Part shown: positions 55,957 to 64,000 of the stretch, piece by piece
Position numbering within the stretch: position 1 is the first letter of the stretch
Layout of the letters: every line of letters begins with the position of its first letter
Source of the DNA: Anniella stebbinsi
Lineage: Eukaryota; Chordata; Lepidosauria; Squamata; Anniellidae
Direction: 5' to 3'
Assembly (NCBI GenBank): GCA_029215795.1
Contig: JARDYH010000002.1
Coordinates: 204,019,810 to 204,083,809 of the forward strand
Length of the DNA: 64,000 bases
The notes under the pieces: model-generated
Databases searched by the model: none
What the model was told of the DNA's origin: nothing
The model's input: only the letters and a program-made list of their open reading frames with translations
Made by a program: the position numbers and the translations under genes

Positions 55957-56094
55957 CAGGAGTGGGCAACTTGTGGCCCTCCAGATGTTCTTGGACTATA
56001 ACACCCATCATGTTTCACCATTGGCTATGCTGGCTAAGGTTGATAGGAATTGTATTTCATCAGTGCCTGGAGGGCTATGCATTACGCACCTCTA
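55957..56094. mobile_element. Fold-back MITE
   Basis: 'caggagtgggcaacttgtgg' and 'gcattacgcacctctact' are worn ends; 'ttcttggactataacaccca' and 'gataggaattgtatttcatc' form inner arms. Confidence 0.7.
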
Positions 56095-56688
56095 CTTTCA
56101 ATCGAACTGTGCTAGGTAAATGCAAGATAGTAAATCTTAGTAGTAAATATATCAGAGCTGAAGCAAAGGAAGTATGTTGGCATATTATTGGCAACTGATT
56201 TTGGTTTTAAAGGTGTGAAATGTATTAGCCAAAATTCTCTTGTGGATTATGAATTTTACATTACTAGTCGCAGTCCATATACCACACACGCACACACACT
56301 CCAGCACGGCTTCTAAGAGGATAAGGTTGATTGGAAGATAAAAAGTTAGCAAATTCCATTTCCTGGACCAATCACAGCATCCAACACACTAGGTGGGGTG
56401 GCGCCAGGAAGGGGTTGATCCCCTATATAATGTATTGTGAGACACATGGCAAAGAAAGCACACTCATCATTCCATGCCAGGTAGAATCAGTCCCATATCT
56501 CCATCATAAATGGCAATTAATTAATCAGAAATTCTTTAGGGAACAGCTTCTCCCATTGGCTTCTTAGAACAATGTCCCTTATGCTAATTAGTAAGCAAGG
56601 GGTTCAAATCTTAGATTCAGGCAAATGTTCTCACCCCACTGATGACTGCTTTCATACAAGCTCAACTCAGACCAAAAACCTATTGAGT
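56095..56688. other. Unique sequence, no gene
   Basis: No frame above 78 aa and no known repeat. Confidence 0.4.
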
Positions 56689-57144
56689 TCAGCATTCTGT
56701 TCTCATTGCGGCCAACCAGATGACTATGGGAAGCTCACAGTCAGGAAATGAGCACAATATAGCACCTTCCACTTGTGCTCCCCAGCATACTGCCTCTGAT
56801 GCTGGAAGTAATATATAGCTACCATGACTAGTAACCATTTCATTAGTCCAAGCCCCTTTCAAGTTGTCCAATTTGGTGGCCCTCACAACTTCTTGCGGAA
56901 GCAAATTCCATAGTTGTCACCTTCCCTCCATATGTTGTCACCTTCCCTGATATGAGAATTGCTCAAGCCCTTGGATCGTTTTGGTTGCCTTTTTCTGCAT
57001 CTCTTCCACTCCACACTGTCCCTTTTGAGGTGCAGTGACCACAACTGTACACAGAATTTTGCACCATAGATTTGTATAAAGCCATTATGATATTGGCAGT
57101 TTTGTTTTCAATTCCTTTCTTAATGATCCCAATATGGAATTTGC

Positions 57145-57195
<51 letters not shown>

Positions 57196-57320
57196 CAGCA
57201 GCTGCACACTTGGTTGATGTTTTCATCAAACAATCCATCCCAATGCCAAAACCTTTTTCCTGGTCAGTCATTGCCAGCTGAGTCCCCATCAGCATTTATG
57301 TGAAGTTAGTATTTCTGTTA
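56689..57320 (-). pseudogene. CR1 LINE ORF2 fragment, C-terminal reverse transcriptase region
   Basis: Read on the minus strand, an upstream piece (57295 to about 57000) gives 'MTDQEKGFGIGMD', then after the simple repeat 'GIIKKGIENKTANIIMALY' and 'KSMVQ'. A later frame (56904-56689) gives 'LPQEVVRATKLDNLKGAW'. These are in the order known for CR1 elements: thumb and connection region, then the end of the ORF. CR1 is a non-LTR retrotransposon whose ORF2 carries endonuclease and reverse transcriptase; only the last part is here. The frame is broken by shifts and by a CT/TA microsatellite that now encodes an Arg-Glu and Ile-Tyr run. It is a dead, 5'-truncated copy. Confidence 0.88.
57145..57195. 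repeat. (CT)n(AT)n microsatellite inside CR1
   Basis: About 13 CT units run directly into about 12 AT units. It has grown inside the CR1 reading frame. Confidence 0.97.
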
Positions 57321-57398
57321 AGTGTTGGCCTTCCTAGGCACTCCAAAACACACAGTGAGGCTTTTTGATGTTGGGGTGCTGTCGTAAAATACCTAGGG

Positions 57399-57473
57399 AT
57401 CACACTGTGCGAACCGAATGCTGGACTAGATGAACACTTGATCGGATCCAGCATGGCTCTTCTTATGTTCTTA
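57399..57473 (+). mobile_element. CR1 LINE 3' terminus, plus strand
   Basis: 'gtgcgaaccgaatgctggac', 'gatcggatccagcatggctc' and 'cttatgttctta'. Only about 75 bp remain. Confidence 0.8.
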
Positions 57474-58361
57474 AAGAATCCCAGTCCACTGCACAGGTAT
57501 AACCCTATACAGTGTAAAGGGCTGATACTCACATAATGCTTATCATATTGTCTGGCTTGCAGAACCCAACCCATATTTTAAAAAGTTGTCTTGACAGGCC
57601 TTTCGTTCGCCTTTTTGCTCTAAAAATATATACAAGTTAATCTTGCTACATGCCCAACACTGCTCTCTGTTTGATTCTCTTTTCCCAGTGCTCCTATAAT
57701 ATCCAATAATTCCACAGTTGTATCCCTGATTTTTTTTAAAAAAAAACTGTCCTGCAATATGTTAAAGAGAGTTATCACTATAAGTTACATATTTAATATG
57801 CTCAAGCTCCCCTACACAAAATGTATTTTTAACTTTTTTTAATTGTTCATACAAGTTCCATAGCAGCTATTAGTGGCACTATAGATACTCTTAACTAAAT
57901 GTAAAATTGCACCCAATCTGATTTTTAACACTTCACAGCGTTGTTTCTGACCATGTGGCCAACCTGAATATGCAAGTTTTATATTGCACCTATTTTAAAT
58001 ACATATATTACTCTGAAAAGACTTCTGGCACTCCAAATGAGATTGTAAATATAGAAGGCAGTCCATTAACTTTACATAAGCTGTTTTATATACCTGGAGG
58101 CCTATGACAGCATTTCTTGACAAGATAGCTTAACAGAATAGTTGTTTCATGAACCAGTTTGCTCAAGAATGTCTTTAAAAACTACATATGATGATAAACA
58201 CAGTGACAGTGGCAGATTGCTTCCAATATAATCAAAGTAGTCCTACGTTCAAAGAACAGTAACAAAAGGATAGAAATTGACTACAGTGCTCTTTCACTTT
58301 CAACAAGATCCTGGAAATAAGGGATAAAATAAATCCCTCCAAATTTCAAAGCAGTCTTATT
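57474..58361. other. Unique AT-rich sequence, nothing recognised
   Basis: About 890 bp with no gene, repeat family or long frame. Confidence 0.45.
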
Positions 58362-58713
58362 TGGGCTTTCTTCACACAATTAACAATTAGTGATTAATAA
58401 TTAACTATCAGTGATTGGTGTTTAATAGTAATTAATCATTAATTGTGTGAGAGGAGAGAACAGACCTGTGGTTGCTGGTCTTGTGCCAGCAGCTCATCTC
58501 GGGGCCCTGTCCTCCCACCCGCCTCCACCATGTACTTAGAGGAGTGTGTGCTGTGTGCATGTAGAGTTTTACATTATGGGACGATCCTAGGCACATGTCC
58601 CCCAAATGCATGGACAGGCAGGGGAAGGGCCATTGCTGATGCAACAGTGGGGTAAGGCCAGCAAGTACAGCTTCGTTATCCCTTCATGAGATTGTTAATT
58701 GAGGGGAACTGCC
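58362..58713. mobile_element. DNA-transposon-like element containing a 79 bp hairpin
   Basis: Left 'gggctttcttcacacaatta' and right 'gttaattgaggggaactgcc' look like diverged terminal inverted repeats. Directly inside the left end is an imperfect palindrome (58372-58450), tcacacaattaacaattagt against attaatcattaattgtgtga. The GC-rich centre yields frames on both strands without domains. Confidence 0.5.
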
Positions 58714-58882
58714 CGAAATAGAGCATTTATTTGGATTTGATCGCAGTGGTCCTTGTCAATCTCTTTCCACTGTGTAAATCAAAGCAAAAAATACCAGTGA
58801 GTTAAATTGTGACCATATAACTGCAGGCTTAAATAGGAATCTTTTCTGGAAAGCTCACTATATGCTAAATTTATTCTACTCA

Positions 58883-58931
<49 letters not shown>

Positions 58932-59978
58932 TACCTTTGATCCCTATGTATACCTATCTGAGGGATTTTGCCCAGGGCAGTGTTCCCATATGACTATTAC
59001 CTCCATGCAAACAATGGCAAATACTCCAGGACTTCTCACCAAGTGTATACCCACCCGACATGTATACCCACCCCACATGACAGCAGACACATACAATGCA
59101 TGATGTTTCTACCCCTGAAGCGACACATAGCAGAAATTGATTCTGGATGAAGAGCCACTAAAACAGGAGGTCCACCACCCCTGCCCCCCTCCCGGTCTCC
59201 CTCACAGGCCACACACACCCTGTAAGTGTCAAAAAAGTAAAGATTTAAAAAAAAACCCAAAAAAACCCCTGCATCCATAGTGGCTATCGCGTGCCAAAGG
59301 ATCAAAATTAGCTTGCAAACAAGTTAATCTTGACCCTTTTGGCATTCCATATGGACACTGTTTTTTCTCCTTTTTTTAAAGTGCATTTGGGGGGCAGTGG
59401 GGACCCAGTAGGGGTGGGAGGGGCCATATGCAGTCCACATGTTGCCTACCACTGCCCTAAAACATGTGCTGAACCAAAGCACTTAGACAAATTGAAACCA
59501 ATGGAAGTTTTGTAATGGATTCCAGTAGTTTATGGGTTGGATCCCATGTTTACTAAAAAATAAAAAACCTAAAAAAACACATTAACTTTCACAAAAGATA
59601 CTTAATGTGGTGATGTTACAGAGCTGTTTGATTTAGATTGAGAGTAAGTATCAACTAATCAAAGTAGTTAATTCATCAACTGCAGGTTTCAAATGGAGAC
59701 TTTACTAAAACCAGTCCTAAAATGAAGCATGTTCGTTGCTGGTAGCAAATTGCTGCAAACAATGTGTATGTGATTCAGTTGCTTTCTAATGTCATTTAGC
59801 AAAGCAAAGCTGCCATTGTTACAATCATCTTTATATATAAAAACTGAGCAAATTGGGAGCAGGTCTCCCTCATCCCTACTTGGGAAATATGTGCTAAGGT
59901 GGTCACCAAGAATTTGGGCCAGACTTTGAGGCTCTGGGCTGAAAAAGGAACTATTTCTGTGCTGGAACAAGACATAAA
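58714..59978. other. Unique sequence with a GT repeat; no gene
   Basis: Frames overlapping the GT run and at 59036-59305 and 59689-60098 have no domain. Confidence 0.4.
58883..58928. repeat. (GT)n microsatellite
   Basis: About 22 GT units. Confidence 0.97.
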
Positions 59979-60063
59979 GCAGAATTCTATACATGTCTGC
60001 TCAGAAGAAGCCAGTCCCATTGAACCAATGACTTGGATAGTAAGTATGGATAGGATTGCAGCC
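59979..60063. mobile_element. Short palindromic MITE ('aattctatac..ataggattgcagcc')
   Basis: Same family as 46023-46115; 'agtcccattgaaccaatgac' lies at the centre. Confidence 0.65.
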
Positions 60064-60146
60064 TCAAATGGGACTTTGCAAGGTTTCAATCCTAACACAG
60101 AAATGTGATGTCAGTAATGACATCCCTGTCTCATCAATGCTCTAGA

Positions 60147-60252
60147 ACAGGTTGGGCAAATTGTGGCCCTCCAGATGTTTTGGTCTACAACTCCCATTAG
60201 CCAGTGGTGGTGGATGATGGGAGTTGTGGGCCAAAACATCTGGAGGGAATGT
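60147..60252. mobile_element. Fold-back MITE, shortened
   Basis: 'ccctccagatgttttggtct' and 'gggccaaaacatctggaggg' are near-perfect inverted arms; 'acaactcccattagcc' and 'gatgggagttgtg' lie inside. Confidence 0.82.
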
Positions 60253-60431
60253 TACATGTTTTCACATTTCAATGCTTTGGAGCAGGAATTTGGAAGAAGT
60301 AGTGTATGATGATTAATCTACTAAAACCAAGATGGTTTATTGCCCAACCATTTTTTCATTGACATTCCTAGTAATGCACTACATGTTTCCATTGGGTTTC
60401 CCAGTTAAAATTATTTCTAAAGTGAGAAGAT

Positions 60432-60481
<50 letters not shown>

Positions 60482-60485
60482 GATT
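60432..60485. repeat. (GATA)n microsatellite
   Basis: About 13 GATA units, followed by GACA variants. Confidence 0.97.
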
Positions 60486-60507
60486 ATAGATAGACAGACA
60501 GACATTA

Positions 60508-60571
60508 CAGCACAACCTTTACTCAGAAATAAATCCTATTAAGTTCTGCCCAGGTATGTATGATTGCAGGC
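60508..60571. mobile_element. Short palindromic MITE fragment
   Basis: 'cacaacctttactcagaaat' and 'ggtatgtatgattgcaggc' are worn ends of the 46023 family. Confidence 0.5.
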
Positions 60572-60844
60572 ACAAAAATGTAAACTTCACCCAGGACCAC
60601 AACCAGAAATGTTGTGGTCAAGAGATCTAAGCACACCCAAGGAGAGAATAAATGCAATATGGCAAAAATAACCCAAATACTGGTATCCTAGTATTTTTAA
60701 TAAAATAAATAAATTTTCACACTTTGACAATAGGTGTGTAATGGTTGTCCATAATCCTGGTGCCATTATGTTTACTGGAAGTTTAGATTAATTTAAGAAG
60801 AACCCACTGGATCAGACCACTGCTCCAGGCTCCTGTTTCCTTGA

Positions 60845-61913
60845 GGATTTGATTGATTTAGTTAAATTTATTTGGCCACCTGTCTAGAAATATTCTCTGG
60901 ACTGCTTAGACATCAAGACAAATGAAAGAAAATGTTAAAAAATAAAACAATACCATAAGAGAAAACAATAATCAAACTGTAGCATTAAAAAAAACTTTCC
61001 TTCTAATAGACTCAACATAAAACAATAGAGACAACAAAAACTGATCAAATTAAAAGCCATACTAAAACTGTGAGATCTCAAGGAGTGTTTAATAAAAGGG
61101 TATTTATCTGGCACCCAAAATAGCATACAGAAGGTGCCAAGTGTGCCTCTCTGGGCAGACTATTCCATAACCAGGACACTACCACCAAGAAAGCCCTCTC
61201 CTTAATACAAGCCAACTCTCTCCACTTGGCAGGGGCAATGGAAGAGGGCCTCTGATAAGTGCAGGGGCTAGAGAGTTATGGAGATTGAAAATCAGTTTAA
61301 GGCTATTTTCCCTTAGTGATATTTGGTGGCATTGCAAGAATGGCCAACTCATGGTCCTATCATTGCCCTCCCGCAAAGCACAGTGATTGGAGAGCACTTA
61401 TAAAACATGCTCTAGGAGTAGAAGGTGGATTTGTGAGTTACTCAACCCCACTCCCTCCCCCCCACACACACACACTATTTAGAGAAACAAAAGCAAAAGA
61501 TCCTGTTTTTGGAGGCACGTTGCCTGCCTTCCAAAGCAAAATTGTGAATGAAGTCTTGCACAGAATCCAGAATCAGTTCTGGTCACTTCCCTTGGGAAGC
61601 ATCAGAAATTGTCCAAAGGAACCCAATTTAGCTCAGGCTTTGATGGGATTCGATGCACATCCCTAATATATATGGCAATGGGTGATCTATCAGGTAACCT
61701 GGTCCCAAGCAATTTAAGACTTCATAGGTTAAAATACTTTAGATTGGGACCAGAAACAGACAGGGAGCCAGCGCAGCTAGTAAATCACAGGCATAGTATG
61801 ATCAAAACACCCAGTGTCAATTGCAAATCTTTCAGCTCTGTTACGAAGCAACTGCAATTTCCAGATCTTTTTTAAAGGGAGCCCCATGTACAGTGCATGG
61901 TAACATTCCAAAC
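60845..61913 (-). mobile_element. L2-type LINE, minus strand, interrupted
   Basis: The 3' UTR (60845-61300) has 'aatttatttggccacctgtc', A-rich sequence and 'tgtgcctctctgggcagact'. The ORF end (61670-61910) has 'tcaggtaacctggtcccaag' and 'ccccatgtacagtgcatgg' in the order seen at 62460-62700 and 63760-64000. The intervening 61320-61665 ends in a hAT-like terminus. The ORF carries several stops. Confidence 0.7.
61320..61665. mobile_element. Probable hAT-like insertion, right terminus only
   Basis: Ends GATGCACATCCCTA, the same terminus as the 31635 and 42476 elements, exactly where the L2 sequence resumes. The left end was not found, so the boundaries are approximate. Confidence 0.4.
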
Positions 61914-62067
61914 TAGAGTAACCATATGAAAAGGAGGACAGGGCTTCTGTATCTTTAACATTTGTATCAAAAAGAGAATTTCAGCAAGTGTCATTTGTAT
62001 GCATACAGCACCTGGTGAAATTTGTATGCATACAGCACCTGGTGAAAGATGGCAGGGCTCCTGCAGC

Positions 62068-62110
<43 letters not shown>
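62068..62110. repeat. (AAT)n microsatellite, L2 tail
   Basis: About 14 AAT units at the 3' end of the minus-strand L2. Confidence 0.95.
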
Positions 62111-62114
<4 letters not shown>

Positions 62115-62241
62115 TATATTTATTTCTTACCCGCCTCTCCCTCTGGATCGAGGCGGGGAACAACAATAAATATAAATACAAAGACCATAAAATCGATAGA
62201 ACATTAAAAACAAATAAAACTAATACATTATTAAAAACATT

Positions 62242-62730
62242 TTAAAGTTCAACTACGTAAGCCTGCTGGAAGAGATCAGTCTTCAAGGCTCTCTTAAATT
62301 CAAGAACACTGCTAAGTTGTCGAATCTCTCCTGGCAGGCCATTCCACAGTCTGGGAGCAGCAGAAGAGAAGGTCCTCTGGGTAACACTCATCAGTGTAAT
62401 TCTGGCTGATTGAAGTAAATTCTCCCCAGAGGACCTGAGTGTGCGGGGTGGATTGTATGGGAGAAGGCGATCCCGCAGGTAACCTGGATCCAAACCATGT
62501 AGGGCTTTAAAAGTAATAACCAACACTTTATACTCCGCCTGGAAACTAATTGGCAGCCAGTGGAGTGATTTTAAAACTGGTGTAATGTGGTAAACCCTAG
62601 GTGTACAAGTGACCAACCTGGCTGCCATATTTTGAACTAGTTGAAGTTTCCGGACAAGGCACAAAGGTAGTCCTATGTACAGCGCATTGCAGAAGTTGAG
62701 CCTCAAAGTTACCAGCACGTGCACTACCAT
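62242..62730 (-). pseudogene. L2-type LINE ORF2 C-terminal fragment, 162 codons open
   Basis: An uninterrupted 162-residue frame. It contains the signature order of L2/CR1-clade ORF2 ends: 'LRLNFCNALYIGLPL' (about residues 9-23), 'KLQLVQNMAARLV' (28-40), 'HITPVLKSLHWLPI' (48-61), 'FKALHGLDPGYLRDRLLPY' (73-91), 'AAPRLWNGLPGEIR' (123-136) and 'FKRALKTDLFQQAY' (144-157). This is the part after the reverse-transcriptase catalytic core; the endonuclease and the catalytic Asp residues are absent. The annotated ATG is simply the first Met in a truncated frame. It cannot be active alone. The tail signals just downstream confirm the LINE identity. Confidence 0.9.
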
Positions 62731-62900
62731 CTTTAGGTCTTTAACTGTTGTGATGAAGAAGGAATTTCACCAGGTGCTGCATGCATACAAATAATACCTT
62801 CTGAAATTCTCTTTTCTATGCAACGGTTAAAAATACAGAAGCACTGCCCTCCTTTTCATATGGTCACCCTATAACAGTGGCCAACCAAATTCCTGTAGGG

Positions 62901-63020
62901 ATTATAGAATCCAAGAATGTTAAGAGTTGGAAGGGACCTGGAGGCTGCTTTATCCAAGTCTCTGATCAATGCAGAAATCTACCAGCATCATTGACAGATG
63001 GCAGTCCACATGCAGGTCAT
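62901..63020 (-). mobile_element. CR1 3' UTR fragment, minus strand
   Basis: 'attatagaatccaagaatgt' is close to the CR1 ATTCTATG-type terminal repeat, and 'gagttggaagggacctggag', 'tgatcaatgcagaaatctac' and 'gacagatggcagtccacatg' follow in the usual CR1 3' UTR order. A different CR1 subfamily from the copies at 41353 and 53495. Confidence 0.75.
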
Positions 63021-63339
63021 GGAGGCAGTTACTTACTGATCCAGTTTAATAAGGCCTGCATAGTTCCCCTTCTATTTGTGCAAATGAATGGCTAGATTTA
63101 CCTTTTTATAAAACCTGGGGGTGAGGGAATAGGGAAGAGGCCTAAAATCTCTCTGAAGTGGAGGTCCCTCATGGCTATGGCCCTGATTCCACCTTTTAAA
63201 TAAATGTTCAAATGTCATGTAAAATAAATAAAAAAATAATAAACACATCAAACCAGAAAAACAAAACCCAAAAGCAGCAATATCACATCATCAGAAGAAA
63301 TCCAGTACCCCTATAATTGTTTCACTTTGCTGCTGGAAA
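63021..63339. other. Unique A-rich sequence, nothing recognised
   Basis: About 320 bp between two LINE fragments. Confidence 0.45.
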
Positions 63340-64000
63340 TTATTATTATTATTTATTACATTTGTATACCGCCCCATAGCTGAAGCTCTCTGGGCAGTTT
63401 ACATAAGATTAAAACAATTAAAAACAATATACAAAAATTAAAACTGCAAAAACATACAATACACACATTTAAAACCACTATAATAATTTTAAAAACCTAT
63501 AAGCCCCAAAACAAAACAGACCCAGGCTCATCAGATATTGCTCAATGCCTGAAAGAAGAGGAAAGTCTTGACCAGGTGCTAAAAAGATAACAATGATAGT
63601 GCCAGGCAGGCCTCATCAGGGAGATCATTCCACAATTGGGGGGGCCACCACAGAGAAGGCCCTTGTTGCCGACCTCTGAGCTTCTCTCGGAGGTAGCACT
63701 AGGAAGAGGACCTTAGATGTTGAAAGTAGTATTCAGGTAGGTTCATGTCAGGAAAGGCGTACCATCAGGTACTGTGGTCCCAAGCCATGTAAGTCTTTAT
63801 AGGTTAAAACCAGCACCTTGAATCGGGCTCAGAAACATACAAGGAGCCAATGCAAGCAGGCCACAGTAGGTCTTATATGCTCAAACCTTCTGGTCCCTGT
63901 TATCAATCTGGCCACTGCATTTTGCACAAGCTGCAGCTTCCAAACCATCTTCAAAGGCTGCCCCACATAGAGTGCATTGCAGTAATCTAACTTGGAGGTT
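63340..64000 (-). mobile_element. L2-type LINE 3' region, minus strand, runs off the window
   Basis: A terminal (ATT)n run at 63340-63358 is followed by 'ataccgccccatagctgaag', a long A-rich UTR, 'gccaggcaggcctcatcagg', and then the ORF. Read from 64000 downward the frame gives 'SKLDYCNALYVGQPLKM' and 'KLQLVQNAVARLITGTRR', with at least three stops before the UTR. More of the ORF should lie beyond base 64000. Confidence 0.88.

Larger units (their letters stand above)
62068..62738 (-). mobile_element. L2-type LINE 3' end, minus strand, recent
   Basis: Minus-strand order: ORF end (62730-62242), short UTR with 'ttccccgcctcgatccaga' and 'ggagaggcgggtaagaaata', then a terminal (TTA)n run (62068-62110). 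It was inserted into a hAT MITE and is 5' truncated. An unbroken frame shows it is younger than the other L2 pieces. Confidence 0.88.
61914..62871. mobile_element. Double-palindrome hAT MITE split by an L2 insertion (copy 7)
   Basis: The left part TAGAGTAACCATATG to 'ggcagggctcctgcagc' and the right part 'ctttaactgttgtgatgaag' to CATATGGTCACCCTA make one element, with L2 at 62068-62738 between them. The left part carries a tandem duplication of about 27 bp ('gtatgcatacagcacctggt' twice). Flanking 8-mers do not match. Confidence 0.8.

Noticed and set aside
62242..62730. 162 aa frame as a host gene
   Set aside because: Its motif order and the LINE tail just downstream show it is the end of an L2-type ORF2.

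Overview
The window looks like nuclear DNA of a squamate reptile, most likely a lizard. The evidence is the repeat content. There are at least seven full or partial tRNA-derived SINEs of the Sauria-SINE type, whose 3' tail reads like 'ctccttgg..ggcgggatataaat'. A second tRNA-like SINE, CR1 and L2 LINE 3' ends, and many palindromic non-autonomous DNA transposons are also present. I found no host gene that I can support: no multi-exon coding signal, no tRNA, rRNA or known ncRNA gene, no CRISPR array and no bacterial-style operon. Nearly all longer open frames lie inside GC-rich or palindromic transposons, or are chance ORFs. The only protein remnants I recognise are C-terminal pieces of LINE reverse-transcriptase ORFs (L2 at 62.2-62.7 kb, with more decayed pieces at 24.9, 61.7 and 63.7 kb; CR1 at 56.7-57.3 kb).

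Layout. 0-9 kb: a Sauria SINE, a CpG-rich repeat at 2.3 kb that recurs inverted at 26.7 kb, a Harbinger-like element inserted into an older hAT-like element (4.9-5.7 kb), a fold-back hAT (5.9-6.7 kb) and a larger hAT-like element (7.5-8.4 kb). 9-17 kb: mostly unique AT-rich DNA with a near-perfect hairpin at 10.8 kb, a GC-rich hAT at 13.4 kb and possible conserved noncoding sequence at 15.2-15.8 kb. 17-28 kb: a tRNA-like SINE, a GC-rich hAT with an internal array of about 129 bp (17.5-18.5 kb), and three copies of a double-palindrome hAT MITE, with nested SINE and L2 insertions nearby. 28-36 kb: a 419 bp palindrome, a GC-rich hAT with a perfect 8 bp target duplication (31.6-32.5 kb), a MITE with perfect 13 bp termini and a 32 bp minisatellite. 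36-50 kb: further copies of the same families and one strong unique stretch at 39.2-39.4 kb. 50-64 kb: a unique stretch at 50.2-50.7 kb, CR1 and L2 remnants, and a nested L2-in-MITE cluster running off the window end.

How it fits together: the window reads as intergenic or intronic DNA shaped by repeated waves of non-autonomous hAT-type transposons (termini starting TAGGG, 8 bp target duplications) and by LINE-driven retroposition. Nested insertions give relative ages. No hAT or Harbinger transposase ORF is present, so these elements must have been mobilised in trans. I did not find a convincing new gene system. The most notable things are structural: double-palindrome MITEs, GC-rich hAT elements carrying their own internal inverted arrays, and a few repeat-free stretches that may be regulatory.
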